A DNA stretch of 64,000 nucleotides from assembly GCF_017639205.1 (NCBI RefSeq), contig NZ_CP071139.1, forward strand, positions 4,222,001 through 4,286,000. The letters are read 5' to 3'. Position 1 is the stretch's first letter, and every line of letters begins with the position of its first letter. Below are positions 39,622 through 48,549 of the stretch, in pieces. Origin of the DNA: Streptomyces nojiriensis (GTDB lineage: Bacteria > Actinomycetota > Actinomycetes > Streptomycetales > Streptomycetaceae). The notes beneath the pieces were generated by a model, which worked only from the letters and a program-made list of their open reading frames with translations, ran no database searches and was not told where the DNA came from. The position numbers were made by a program, and so were the translations under genes.

Positions 39622-40314
39622 TTACAGCCCGCGGGCGGGGCGGTAGGGGCCGCCGATCCCCCATGCCTGGTGCAGGACTGCCGCGAACTCGCCCGCCAGC
39701 CGGTGCTCGCCCGAGGCGTTCGGGTGAGTGCCGTCGTAGGTGTCGCGGTGGATGTCGTACGCGGCCGGGCGCGCGGCCAGCAGGATCGGCGAGGCGTCGG
39801 TCGTCAGGTCGGCGACCGCCTTCGCGAGGAGCTCGTTGAAACGGGCCACCTCGGCCGCGAAGGGGGCGTCCTCCTCGGCGCGGCTGTTCGGGATGACCGG
39901 CAGCAGGACCATGCGGACGCCGGGGCGCGCTGCGCGGGCCGCGGCGACGAACCGGCGGGCGTTGGCGGCGGTCTGCTCGGCGTCGGTGTAGAAGCCGAGG
40001 TCGATCAGCCCGAGGGAGACCAGCAGGACGTCGGCGCCGGTGTCGGCGACGGCGGGGCCTATGAGGGGGGCCATGTGCTGCCAGCCCTCGCCCCAGCCGG
40101 CCAGATGGCGGCGGGCGGGCTCCGGGAAACCCGGGTCGGCGTACGCGTGACTGGTGGGCGTGTCGGCGACGGTGTCGTACAGCTCGCAGCGCGGACCGAC
40201 GATCCGGTAGGGACCGCCGAAGGTCGAGCTGAGGTGCTGCCACATCCGGTAGCGCCAGGTGTAGTCGCCGGCGCGTCCGATGGTCATGGAGTCGCCGACG
40301 AACATGAAACGCAT
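39622..40314 (-). CDS. SGNH/GDSL-type hydrolase
   Basis: The 230-residue protein has block I FVGDSMTIG (nucleophile Ser), a block III-like Leu-Gly-Leu segment, and block V DGTHPNASGE (catalytic Asp-x-x-His). It would act as an esterase or lipase, intracellular since no signal peptide is seen. The ATG at 40314 gives MRFMFVGDS, placing the catalytic block at its usual distance from the N-terminus. It is divergent from the secreted protein at 40391. Confidence 0.88.
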   Translation of the reverse strand: MRFMFVGDSMTIGRAGDYTWRYRMWQHLSSTFGGPYRIVGPRCELYDTVADTPTSHAYADPGFPEPARRHLAGWGEGWQHMAPLIGPAVADTGADVLLVSLGLIDLGFYTDAEQTAANARRFVAAARAARPGVRMVLLPVIPNSRAEEDAPFAAEVARFNELLAKAVADLTTDASPILLAARPAAYDIHRDTYDGTHPNASGEHRLAGEFAAVLHQAWGIGGPYRPARGL

Positions 40315-40390
40315 CCGGTCATCATCGCGGATCGCGCGACAGAAACCCCTGTGACGCCGGACACGCGGCACGTACTGGCAGGCTGGGGGA

Positions 40391-41389
40391 ATGCGCCTGC
40401 CCATGCCGTCCGCCGCCGCGTCCGCCGCCGTTGCCATCACCGCCGCCGCACTCGCCGTGCTGCCGGGCCCGGCGAGTGCGGCGGAGACCCCCGCCGCGTC
40501 CTCCTTCACCATCTCCGACCCGCGGATCAAGGAGTCGAGCGGCCTGGCGGCCAGCCGGATCCACCCGGGCGTGTACTGGACGCACAACGACAGCGACGAC
40601 GGCCCGTACATCTACGCGGTGGACTCGGCATCGGGCAGGACGGTGGCCCGCGTGACGCTGACGGGGATCGGGAAGCCGCGCGACGTCGAGGCGATCTCGC
40701 TGGGCCCGGACGGGCAGCTCTACGTCGGGGACATCGGCGACAACCGCAACGGCACCTGGGACCACGTGTGGATCTACCGCTTCCCGGAACCGAAGCAACT
40801 GGGTGATGTCACCGTCGAAGCCACGCAGTTCACGGTGAAGTACGCGGACGGGGCGCGCAACGCCGAGGCCCTGATGGTCCATCCGGTGACGGGACGCGTC
40901 TACATCGCGAGCAAGGACGAGAACAAGGGCGGCCTGTACGAGGGCCCGGCGGAGCTGACGACGGGCGGCACGAACGTGTTCCGGCGGGTCGCCGCCGTGC
41001 CGTGGGTGACGGACGGGGCGTTCTCCCCCGACGGCACCCGGCTCACGCTGCGCGGGTACTTCACGGCCCGCACCTACCCGTGGAAGGACGGCCTGCCGGT
41101 GGGTGAGGGCGAGCGGGTGGACGCGCCGTGGCAGGGCCAGGCGGAGTCGGTGACGTACACGCCGGACGGCACCACGCTGATGTTCGGCGCGGAGGGCGAG
41201 GGCAGCCGGGTCATCGCGGTCCCGGTGGCCGCCGCCGACTCGACCTCGGCCTCACCGCAGCCGGGCGCCCCCTCGGGGGCTGCCCCCGCGCCGGAGACGA
41301 CGGGCAGCTTCGGCAAGGGAGCCCTTGTCCTGGCGGGCGGCCTGATCCTGATCCTCGGCGCCAAACGCCTCTTCCGCCGCCGCGGCTGA
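40391..41389 (+). CDS. Secreted, C-terminally anchored beta-propeller-like protein
   Basis: The 332-residue protein has a signal peptide (about 1-30, ending PASAAE). Repeated strand motifs (PDGQLYVGDIGDNRNGTWDH, HPVTGRVYIASKDENKGG, SPDGTRLTLRG, TPDGTTLMFGAEGEG) suggest a propeller. A Ser/Pro/Ala linker leads to one C-terminal helix with the tail KRLFRRRG. It should face outward, anchored in the membrane. The opening HNDSDDGPYIYAVD resembles Ca-binding loops. No enzymatic motif is recognised. Confidence 0.82.
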   Translation: MRLPMPSAAASAAVAITAAALAVLPGPASAAETPAASSFTISDPRIKESSGLAASRIHPGVYWTHNDSDDGPYIYAVDSASGRTVARVTLTGIGKPRDVEAISLGPDGQLYVGDIGDNRNGTWDHVWIYRFPEPKQLGDVTVEATQFTVKYADGARNAEALMVHPVTGRVYIASKDENKGGLYEGPAELTTGGTNVFRRVAAVPWVTDGAFSPDGTRLTLRGYFTARTYPWKDGLPVGEGERVDAPWQGQAESVTYTPDGTTLMFGAEGEGSRVIAVPVAAADSTSASPQPGAPSGAAPAPETTGSFGKGALVLAGGLILILGAKRLFRRRG

Positions 41390-41459
41390 TCCACCCTCCG
41401 GCGCCTGCGCAGCCCCCACCCCGGTTCCACCCGGGCCGTCCGGCTCCGCCGGGCGACTC

Positions 41460-41601
41460 CAGCCCCTCCGGCGTTTGAGGAGCGGGGTCCGCGGCGGAGC
41501 CCCGGCAGCGGCGCGGGCGCCGAAACACCTGGTTCCGGGTGCGGCGCCGTTGCCGGGGGCGCTGCCCCCGGACCCCCGCTCCTCAAACGCCGGAGGGGCT
41601 G
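41460..41601. repeat. AFEARG-type palindrome with 28-bp perfect arms
   Basis: CAGCCCCTCCGGCGTTTGAG and onward (41460-41487) is perfectly complementary over 28 bp to 41574-41601, with inner GGGGGCGCTGCCCCC-type hairpins. It occupies most of the 357-bp gap between the secreted protein and flotillin genes (41390-41747). The remainder of that gap is GC-rich with GGCCGGGGTG-type short repeats and no gene. Confidence 0.85.
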
Positions 41602-41747
41602 AATTGCCCGGCCCCCGGCCCCGACCGTGAAAGGCCGGAGGCGGTGAATGGGCTGGCGAAGCCGGATGGGGCCGGGGTGGGCCGGAGAGCCGGGGTGGGC
41701 CCGGAGGGCCGGGGTGAAGGGTCCGGCCCTCCGGTGCAGGGCTTGGG

Positions 41748-43211
41748 TTACTCCTCGCGGATCGGGATGCGGCCGTTCACCGGCGGGGCGGCCGGGGACG
41801 GGGTGCCCGACGGCGGGGTCTGGCCCATCGAGGCCAGGAGCTGGCGGGCAACGCCCAGGCCCGTGCCGCCCATCGTCAGCGCCTTCGCGAACATCTCCGA
41901 CATGCCCTCGGCCCCGTTCAGCAGGACCATGTGCTCCACGTTCCCGAACGCCCCCGCGCCCGCCTCCACGATCGCCGGCCAGTTCTCGGCCAGCTGCTGC
42001 GCGACGACCGCCTCCTGGTTCTCCGCCAGCGCGGCGGCCCGCGCCTTGATCGCTTCCGCCTCGGCCAGACCCTTGGCCTTCGCCGACTCCGCCTCCGCGA
42101 GACCCCGCGCCTGCGTGGCCGCGGCCTCCGCCTCACCGGTCGCCCGCGTGGCCTTCGCCGACGCGATACCCCGCGCCTCCACGGCCTGCGCGTCGGCGGT
42201 CGCCGCCGTCGTCACCCGGGTCGCCTCGGCGGCCGCCGCGAGCTCCGTCTCCCGTGCCTTCGCCTGCGCCGCCGAGATCCGCGCGTCGCGCTCGGCCTCC
42301 GCCCGGGTGCGGGTCTCGTACGCCGCCGCGTCCGCGGGCTTGCGTACGTCCGCCTGCAGCTGCTGCTCGCGCCGGTGCGCCTCCAGCTCCGCGACCCGGG
42401 TCTCCTGGACGACGACCTCCTGGCGGGCGGCCGCCTCCGACAGCGGGCCCGCCTGACGGGCCGTCGCCGCCGCCTTGTCCCGCTCGGCCTGGTAGCCGGC
42501 CTGCAGGATCTCGCTGTCCCGCGTCGCCTCGGCCATTCGGGCGAAGGCGGCCTGCTCGGCCTCCGTGGCCAGCCGGTTCGCCTCGGCCTGCGCGATCCGC
42601 GCGTCCCGCTGCACGGCCGCCGCGTGCGGCATCGCCAGGTTCTTGATGTAGCCGGTCGGGTCCTCGATCTCGTGGATCTGCAGCGAGTCGACGATCAGGC
42701 CGAGCTTCTCCATCTCGGTACCGCAGGCCATGCGGGTCTGGCCCGTCAGCTTCTCCCGGTCGCGGATCATGTCCTCGACCGTCAACCCGCCCACGATGGA
42801 CCGCAGATGTCCCGCGAAGACGATGTGTACGCGCTCGGGCATCATCTTCTGCTGGTCCAGGAAGCGGCGGGCCGCGTTGGCGATGGACACGAGGTCGTCG
42901 CCGACCTTGAAGATGACGACGCCCTTCACCCGCAGCGGGATGCCCTGGTGGGTGACGCAGTCCACGGACAGCTGCGTCTCGTTGAGGTCCAGGGACAGTT
43001 TCCGCACCGCCTGCACGCCCGGAAGTACGAGCGTCCCCCGCCCGGTGACGATCCGGAACCCCATGCCCTGGCCGAGGCCCTCGGTCTTGTGCGTGGAGCC
43101 GGAGATGACGAGTGCCTCGTTCGGTTCGGCCACCCGCCACATGAGCTTGAACAGGCCGATCAGAGCCACGATTGCGGCGAGAACGATTCCCGCCACGACG
43201 CCGATAGCCAT
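41748..43211 (-). CDS. Flotillin-like SPFH-domain membrane protein
   Basis: The 487-residue protein has one N-terminal membrane helix (about 1-24), an SPFH domain (about 30-200; AEPNEALVISG, VLPGVQAVRKLSLDL) and a long Ala/Glu-rich coiled coil with repeated AEAE motifs (about 205-425). A Gly-rich C-terminus ends it. Flotillins organise membrane microdomains. The ATG at 43211 is preferred over the TTG at 43217 because the AAGGGGG site is correctly spaced for it. The NfeD-like gene precedes it in the same direction, the usual partner. Confidence 0.92.
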   Translation of the reverse strand: MAIGVVAGIVLAAIVALIGLFKLMWRVAEPNEALVISGSTHKTEGLGQGMGFRIVTGRGTLVLPGVQAVRKLSLDLNETQLSVDCVTHQGIPLRVKGVVIFKVGDDLVSIANAARRFLDQQKMMPERVHIVFAGHLRSIVGGLTVEDMIRDREKLTGQTRMACGTEMEKLGLIVDSLQIHEIEDPTGYIKNLAMPHAAAVQRDARIAQAEANRLATEAEQAAFARMAEATRDSEILQAGYQAERDKAAATARQAGPLSEAAARQEVVVQETRVAELEAHRREQQLQADVRKPADAAAYETRTRAEAERDARISAAQAKARETELAAAAEATRVTTAATADAQAVEARGIASAKATRATGEAEAAATQARGLAEAESAKAKGLAEAEAIKARAAALAENQEAVVAQQLAENWPAIVEAGAGAFGNVEHMVLLNGAEGMSEMFAKALTMGGTGLGVARQLLASMGQTPPSGTPSPAAPPVNGRIPIREE

Positions 43212-43338
43212 CGGCAACGCCCCCTTAGCGCGGTGCCGTTCGGCACCGACGGGGCTGAGTCTGCGCCTGCCGCGGCCCCGCCGGAAGATGCGGGCCGAGT
43301 CTTGTCGCCATCTTGATACGTACAGGTGGGACGGGGCG

Positions 43339-43569
43339 TCAGTTGTCGTAGGCGGCCATCACGTACACCGTGCGCGGCGGCAGGTACTCGACCACCGTCA
43401 CCACCGTTCCGACGGCGATCCGGCCGGTCCCCGAGACCGGATGGGCGAGGAAGTGCTCCGCCCCGCCCCGGATCCGTACGATGACCTCGCCCACCAGCCC
43501 GGGCCCGACCGTCCCGGTCACCCGGCCGGTCAGTCCCACCATGTCCGCGTCGGCGCCCGTGTCCCCCAT
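43339..43569 (-). CDS. NfeD-like OB-fold small protein
   Basis: The 76-residue product matches the C-terminal OB-fold of NfeD proteins (MVGLTGRVTGTVGPGLVGEV, then VRIRGGAEHFLA and VGTVVTVVEYLPPRTVYV). Full-length NfeD has membrane helices before this domain; here only the soluble domain exists. It lies immediately upstream of the flotillin gene, and NfeD-flotillin pairs are common. Confidence 0.82.
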   Translation of the reverse strand: MGDTGADADMVGLTGRVTGTVGPGLVGEVIVRIRGGAEHFLAHPVSGTGRIAVGTVVTVVEYLPPRTVYVMAAYDN

Positions 43570-43608
43570 GGGGCGAGAGTACGCCGCACGGCCGCCGGAA
43601 GAGACGGG

Positions 43609-44532
43609 CTAGGAGTGGCCGAGGTCCGCGGCCGGCAGGTCCGACTCCGAGACCGGGACCGATCCGGTGTCGGGGGCCGGCCGCAGGGTGAACTCGTCCG
43701 AGGCCATCGAGTCGAGCACCGGCGGGGCCGGGCGCAGCGGCGCCGGCATGACCGCGGCCTCCGAGTGGCCGCCGCAGCCGTAGGACAGCGACACCAGACG
43801 GCCGTCGGCCGGGCTGAACTCGTTCGCGCAGACGCCGAAGGCCTGGCCGAGCGAGCCGCCGATGGCGACCAGGAAGCCGCAGGAGACGCAGGACGCGGGC
43901 GCGGCCTGCGCCATCGGGGTCTTGGCGCCGAAGGACTCGTCCCAGCGGTCGGCGGCGGTGTGCAGCCCGTACCGCGAGAGCACGCGCGCCCGGCGCATGC
44001 CCAGTTCCTCGGCGACCGAGGTGATGGAGCCGCGTACGGGGACCACCGCGCGGTCGGTGACGTCGGCGTCCTCGGCCTCGACCAGTTCGGCCATCTCGGT
44101 GGAGACGACCGAGTTCGGCGGCGGGGTGTCCTCGCCCGACCAGCCCGGCTCCAGGCGCAGGTCCTCGGCGTCGGTGGGCAGCAAGTCGCCGGGGCCCATG
44201 TCGCCGGGGCGCAGCCGCTCGCTCCACGGCACCCACTCGGGGGCGAGCAGCGCGTCGTCGCCGGGGAGCAGCACCGTTTCGTCGAGGGTGACGTTCTTCG
44301 CGCGGGAGGCGCGGGTCACGGTGACGGCCCAGCGCCAGCCGCGGTAGCCGGGTTCCTTGGACTCGAAGAAGTGGGTGACGACGCGGTCGCCCTCCGCCAC
44401 GGCGGAGACGTGCGCGCCCACCACTCCGGGGAAGGCGGCCTCCTCGGCCGCCGCGCGGGCGAGTTCTACCGCCTCGACGCAGAGGCGGTCGGGGGTACGC
44501 GGGGTACGGCTTCGCGTCGTCGCAGCACTCAC
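43609..44532 (-). CDS. DUF3027-family protein
   Basis: The 307-residue soluble protein is of the actinobacterial DUF3027 family. GWRWAVTVTRA sits in the first third and a cysteine-rich C-terminal part, CVSCGFLVAIGGSLGQAFG then VCANEF and SYGCGGHSE, could bind a metal. Function is unknown. The GTG at 44532 has AGGAGAG about nine bases upstream. It is divergent from the MFS gene at 44861; the 328-bp space (44533-44860) shows no element I can name. Confidence 0.85.
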   Translation of the reverse strand: MSAATTRSRTPRTPDRLCVEAVELARAAAEEAAFPGVVGAHVSAVAEGDRVVTHFFESKEPGYRGWRWAVTVTRASRAKNVTLDETVLLPGDDALLAPEWVPWSERLRPGDMGPGDLLPTDAEDLRLEPGWSGEDTPPPNSVVSTEMAELVEAEDADVTDRAVVPVRGSITSVAEELGMRRARVLSRYGLHTAADRWDESFGAKTPMAQAAPASCVSCGFLVAIGGSLGQAFGVCANEFSPADGRLVSLSYGCGGHSEAAVMPAPLRPAPPVLDSMASDEFTLRPAPDTGSVPVSESDLPAADLGHS

Positions 44533-44860
44533 TGGTCTCGTTCTCTCCTACGCCGTCTCACGTGTGCGCCGTCCGTACTGTCGTCCACAACGACCCGTCG
44601 GTGCTGTCCGTACGGGGCACGGGCGGAGCGGACCAGAGGGCCGCGTCGACGTCCGCACCCGATCGGACTCCGGGCGCACCTCACTGCGACCCATTCTGCG
44701 GGATCACGAAGAGGCGCGCGGCCAGGAGCATCCGCCGGTGGCGCGCTACGCACGCTACCTCCTCTTAAGCCTCGGGCACACATGCAAGGTCCGATTCGCG
44801 GACAAGGCACCGGCCGCGCGACGCGCCGGGAGGCGCCCCGGCAGGGCCGGGTGGGGCACT

Positions 44861-46222
44861 ATGTCGAGTGTGGCACCCGTACGGTCGTCCGACGACGGCT
44901 CGGGACCGGCCAGGCGGGCCGGCCGGGCTGTCGGGCGTGCGCTGCACCTTCCGGCGCGGGGGATCCGGCGGGCCACGCACGCGCACGGCGCGGGGGAATC
45001 GGGCCTCGGCAAGCTGATCGAGCTGCACGCCATCAACGGCGCCGGCGATGTGATGATCACGGTGGCGCTGGCGTCGACGGTGTTCTTCTCCGTTCCCACG
45101 GACGAGGCGCGCGGCCGGGTGGCCCTGTACCTGGCGATCACGATGGCTCCCTTCACGGTGCTGGCCCCGGTGATCGGTCCGCTGCTGGACCGGCTGCCGC
45201 ACGGCCGGCGGGCCGCGATGGCGGCGTCGATGCTGGCGCGCGCGCTGCTGGCGCTGCTGATGTCGGGCGCGGTGGCCACGGGGGGCATTCAGCTGTATCC
45301 GGCGGCGCTGGGCGTGCTGGTGGCGTCCAAGGCGTACGGGGTGGTCCGCAGTGCGGTGGTGCCCCGGCTGCTGCCGCCGAAATTCTCACTCGTCAAGGCG
45401 AACTCCCGGGTCACGCTGGCCGGGCTGCTGGCGACGGGCGCGGCGGCGCCGGTGGGTGCCGCCCTGCATCTGATCGGGCCGCCGTGGCCGCTGTACGGGG
45501 CCTGCGTGATCTTCGTGTGGGGGGCCTTCGCGGCGTTCACGCTGCCGCACAAGGTGGACGAGGCCAAGGGGGAGCGCCGGGCGCGGCTGTCCACGCACGA
45601 GGCGCACTCGAAGCGGCCGGGCCTGCGGACGGTCAGCCGGTCGGTGCTGTGCGGGCTGCTGGCGAACGCCTCGATGCGTGCGCTGTCCGGGTTCCTGATC
45701 TTCTTCCTGGCGTTCCTGCTGCGCGAGCATCCGCTGGCGGGGCAGAGCGCGGCGGTGTCGCTGGGCATCGTGGGCGTCTCGGCGGGCGTGGGCAACGCCT
45801 GCGGTACGGCGGTGGGCGCGTGGCTGCGATCGCGGGCGCCGGAGGCGATCATCGCGGCGGTGCTGTGTCTGACGCTGGGCGTGGCGGTGCTCGCGGCGGT
45901 GTTCTTCAGCGCGCTGTTCATGGCCGTGCTGGCGGCGACGGCGGGCTTCTGCCAGGCGCTGGCGAAGCTGTCGCTGGACGCGATGATCCAGCGGGACGTC
46001 CCGGAGGCGGTGCGGACCTCGGCCTTCGCGCGTTCGGAGACGCTGCTCCAGGTGGCGTGGGTGCTGGGCGGCGCGATCGGGATCGTGCTGCCGCTGAACG
46101 GGGTGCTGGGGATGTCGGTGGCCGCGGCGATCGTGGCCCTGGGCACGACGATGGCCCTGCGCGGCGTCCTCTCGGCCCCCCGCCCCCACCACCCGGACAC
46201 CACCCGCCCCCGCGTGGCATGA
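44861..46222 (+). CDS. MFS transporter
   Basis: The 453-residue protein has a 50-residue basic, Arg-rich cytoplasmic N-terminus and then twelve membrane segments. IGPLLDRLPHGRRAAMAASM is the loop 2-3 signature. The substrate is unknown. The ATG at 44861 was chosen; upstream in-frame codons are out of line with the codon bias. A repeat-rich stretch follows. The frame on the opposite strand is open for long distances but has no gene-like start. Confidence 0.88.
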   Translation: MSSVAPVRSSDDGSGPARRAGRAVGRALHLPARGIRRATHAHGAGESGLGKLIELHAINGAGDVMITVALASTVFFSVPTDEARGRVALYLAITMAPFTVLAPVIGPLLDRLPHGRRAAMAASMLARALLALLMSGAVATGGIQLYPAALGVLVASKAYGVVRSAVVPRLLPPKFSLVKANSRVTLAGLLATGAAAPVGAALHLIGPPWPLYGACVIFVWGAFAAFTLPHKVDEAKGERRARLSTHEAHSKRPGLRTVSRSVLCGLLANASMRALSGFLIFFLAFLLREHPLAGQSAAVSLGIVGVSAGVGNACGTAVGAWLRSRAPEAIIAAVLCLTLGVAVLAAVFFSALFMAVLAATAGFCQALAKLSLDAMIQRDVPEAVRTSAFARSETLLQVAWVLGGAIGIVLPLNGVLGMSVAAAIVALGTTMALRGVLSAPRPHHPDTTRPRVA

Positions 46223-46234
46223 CACTTCAGCCCC

Positions 46235-46330
46235 ACGGGCCAATGAAGCCCCGCCGGCGTTTGAGGCGCGGGGGTCCGGGGGCGGCGCCCCCGGCAACGG
46301 CGCCGCACCCGGCGGACCCGAATCGCGCCG
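46235..46330. repeat. AFEARG-type palindromic repeat
   Basis: GCCCCGCCGGCGTTTGAGGC is followed by GGGGTCCGGGGGCGGCGCCC and a CCGG-CAACGG tail. It separates the MFS and lipoprotein genes. Confidence 0.75.
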
Positions 46331-46392
46331 CGCCGCAGGCCACCGGTACCCCGTGCGGCGGCGCAGCCCACCGGCCCGATAGCCTTCGGCTC

Positions 46393-46884
46393 ATGACCGC
46401 ACCGCTTTTCTCGGGTAGGGCCCGCCGCAGCGTCGCGGCCCTCGGAGCCGTGTCCGCCGGCCTCCTCCTCCTCTCCGCCTGCGGAGAGAAGCCGACACCG
46501 CTGGCGACCGTGACGGTCGGCACCTCGTCGGTGTCCGCCGAAGCCTCCTGCCACAACGACGGCAAGGAGCTCTCCATGGACCAGGTCCAGGAGTGCCTCA
46601 CCAACCTCAAGAACCCCAAGACCGTCGAGTACGCCCGGGGCGACACCCTGCGTCTCGGGGTCGAGCCGGAGATCGTCGAGGACGGCAAGCGCTGGTCGGC
46701 GGTCCTGGACGGCCAGCCGATCACCGAGCCCTCCTCGAACACCTACCGCAGCTTCCCGGGCGCCGACGTCTTCGCGACCGGCGGCCAGGGCGAGGCCCCC
46801 TCCTCGAAGAAGCTCGCGTTCCTGCAGATCGCCGAGGACGGCAAGCCGCTCGCCGTCTGGTCCTTCAACCTCAAGCTCAAGTAA
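46393..46884 (+). CDS. Lipoprotein of the DUF2771 type
   Basis: The 163-residue protein has a short basic start, a hydrophobic stretch and the lipobox LLSAC with Cys near residue 31, so it is exported and lipid-anchored. The mature part has one conserved Cys pair (ASCHNDGKELS ... VQECL) that may form a disulfide. DUF2771 is my best family guess, from size and pattern. It is followed 13 bp later by mqnB. Confidence 0.8.
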   Translation: MTAPLFSGRARRSVAALGAVSAGLLLLSACGEKPTPLATVTVGTSSVSAEASCHNDGKELSMDQVQECLTNLKNPKTVEYARGDTLRLGVEPEIVEDGKRWSAVLDGQPITEPSSNTYRSFPGADVFATGGQGEAPSSKKLAFLQIAEDGKPLAVWSFNLKLK

Positions 46885-46897
46885 CCGGGCGGCAGCG

Positions 46898-47629
46898 GTG
46901 CGCGCGCTCGTCGTGACCGCGGTGGCGGCGGAGGCAGACTCCGTCACCACCGGGCTGACCCCTCATCCCGACGCCTTCGGTCCCGGCCCGCGCACGCTCC
47001 CCGGTGGTTACCTCGTCAACCGCCGGGACCTTCCGGGCATCGCCTTCGACGTGCTCGTCGGGGGCGTCGGTCCGGCGGCGGCCGCCGCCGGGACCGCCAC
47101 CGCCCTGGCCCTCGCCGACTACTCGCTCGTCGTCTCCGCCGGCATCGGCGGCGGGTTCGAGCCCGCCGCCCCGCTCGGTTCCCTCGTGGTCGCCGACGCG
47201 ATCGTCGCCGCCGACCTGGGGGCCGAGACCCCCGACGGCTTCCTCGACGTGACCGAGCTCGGCTTCGGGCACAGCGTGCACCTGCCGCCCGCCGAGCTCG
47301 CCGCCCGCGCCGCCGAGGCGACCGGGGCGCTGCTCGCGCCCGTGCTGACCGTCTCCACCGTGACCGGGACCGCCGCGCGGGCCGCGGCGCTCGCCGCCCG
47401 GCACCCGATGGCCGGGGCCGAGGCCATGGAGGGTTTCGGTGTCGCCGAGGCGGCCGCCGCGCACGGGCTGCCCGTACTGGAGATCCGCGCCGTGTCCAAC
47501 GCCGTGGGCCCTCGTGACCGTGCCGCCTGGCGGATCGGGGACGCGCTCGCCGCGCTCGCCGACGGCTTCCGCGTGCTGGGGCCCGTACTCGCGAACTGGG
47601 GAGAACGCCATGAGCACCCGCACCGGTGA
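46898..47629 (+). CDS. mqnB: Futalosine hydrolase
   Basis: MqnB releases hypoxanthine from futalosine to give dehypoxanthine futalosine in the alternative menaquinone pathway. The 243-residue protein has the purine-nucleosidase fold: start VVTAVAAEADSV, the GGVGPAAAAA loop, SAGIGGGFEP, and GAEAMEGFGVAEAA with the ribose-binding Met-Glu motif. The GTG at 46898 is used. It overlaps mqnD by 20 bp. Confidence 0.93.
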   Translation: MRALVVTAVAAEADSVTTGLTPHPDAFGPGPRTLPGGYLVNRRDLPGIAFDVLVGGVGPAAAAAGTATALALADYSLVVSAGIGGGFEPAAPLGSLVVADAIVAADLGAETPDGFLDVTELGFGHSVHLPPAELAARAAEATGALLAPVLTVSTVTGTAARAAALAARHPMAGAEAMEGFGVAEAAAAHGLPVLEIRAVSNAVGPRDRAAWRIGDALAALADGFRVLGPVLANWGERHEHPHR

Positions 47630-48473
47630 ACCGCTGAAGATCGCCTATTCGCCCTGCCCGAACGACACCTTCGTCTTCGACGCGTGGGCCCACGGCCGGG
47701 TGCCGGGCGCGCCCGCCCTCGACGTCACCTTCGCGGACATCGACATCACCAACGGCATGGCCGAGCGCGGCGAGCTGGACGTGCTGAAGGTGTCGTACGC
47801 CGTGCTGCCGTGGGTGCTGGACGAGTACGCGCTGCTGCCCTGCGGCGGGGCGCTGGGGCGCGGCTGCGGCCCGCTCGTGCTGACGCGTGAGCCGGGGCTC
47901 GACCTGGCCGGGCGGACGGTGGCCGTGCCGAGCGAGCGTTCCACCGCCTACCTGCTGTTCCGGCTGTGGGCTGCGGACGTGCTGCCGGAGGGCGTCGGCG
48001 AGGTCGTCGTCCTGCCGTTCCACGAGATCATGCCGGCGGTCCGCGACGGCCGGGTGGACGCCGGACTGGTCATCCACGAGGCCCGGTTCACCTATCAGGA
48101 CTACGGGTTGCACTGCCTGGCCGACATGGGTGAGCACTGGGAGTCCACGACCGGCCTGCCGATCCCGCTCGGCGCGATCATCGCCCGGCGCTCGCTGGGC
48201 GCGGAACGGCTGCGCGCGCTGGCCGAGTCGGCCCGTACGTCGGTCCGGATGGCCTGGGACGACCCGGAGGCCTCCCGCCCGTACGTCCGCGCGCACGCCC
48301 AGGAGCTGGACCCGGCCGTCGCCGACCAGCACATCGGTCTCTACGTCAACGAGTTCACCGCCGGTCTCGGCGACTCCGGCTACGCGGCGGTGCGCGGGCT
48401 GCTCACCCGGGCGGCGGCCGAGGGACTGGTACCGGCCATCGCGCCCGGCTCGCTGGACTTCCCGCAGGACTGA
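47610..48473 (+). CDS. mqnD: 1,4-dihydroxy-6-naphthoate synthase
   Basis: MqnD converts cyclic dehypoxanthine futalosine to 1,4-dihydroxy-6-naphthoate, the next intermediate to menaquinone. The 287-residue protein has the periplasmic-binding-like fold and motifs IAYSPCPNDTFVFDAW, KVSYAVLPWVLDEY, GRGCGPLVL and GLVIHEARFTYQDYGL. The ATG is inside the mqnB 3' end with a GGGGAG site 6-11 bases upstream, so translation is coupled. Confidence 0.94.
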   Translation: MSTRTGEPLKIAYSPCPNDTFVFDAWAHGRVPGAPALDVTFADIDITNGMAERGELDVLKVSYAVLPWVLDEYALLPCGGALGRGCGPLVLTREPGLDLAGRTVAVPSERSTAYLLFRLWAADVLPEGVGEVVVLPFHEIMPAVRDGRVDAGLVIHEARFTYQDYGLHCLADMGEHWESTTGLPIPLGAIIARRSLGAERLRALAESARTSVRMAWDDPEASRPYVRAHAQELDPAVADQHIGLYVNEFTAGLGDSGYAAVRGLLTRAAAEGLVPAIAPGSLDFPQD

Positions 48474-48486
48474 CCGCCCCGCGCAC

Positions 48487-48530
48487 ACGGCCGCGCCCCG
48501 CCGCTCTTTCGAGTGGCGGGGCGCGGCCGT
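48487..48530. terminator. Bidirectional terminator after mqnD and the cold-shock gene
   Basis: A perfect 16-bp stem (ACGGCCGCGCCCCGCC and its complement) with a 12-nt loop GCTCTTTCGAGT separates convergent genes. Confidence 0.85.
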
Positions 48531-48549
48531 ACGCGTGACGGTACGGGGC

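Noticed and set aside
42730..46884. Very long open frames opposite or across real genes (for example 42730-46884 +, 25967-30178 -, 14519-16717 +, 31210-33447 +)
   Set aside because: Their products are Arg/Gly/His/Pro-rich and domain-free, and each lies opposite a convincing gene, so they are explained by GC-rich codon bias. The true genes within their range use other starts.
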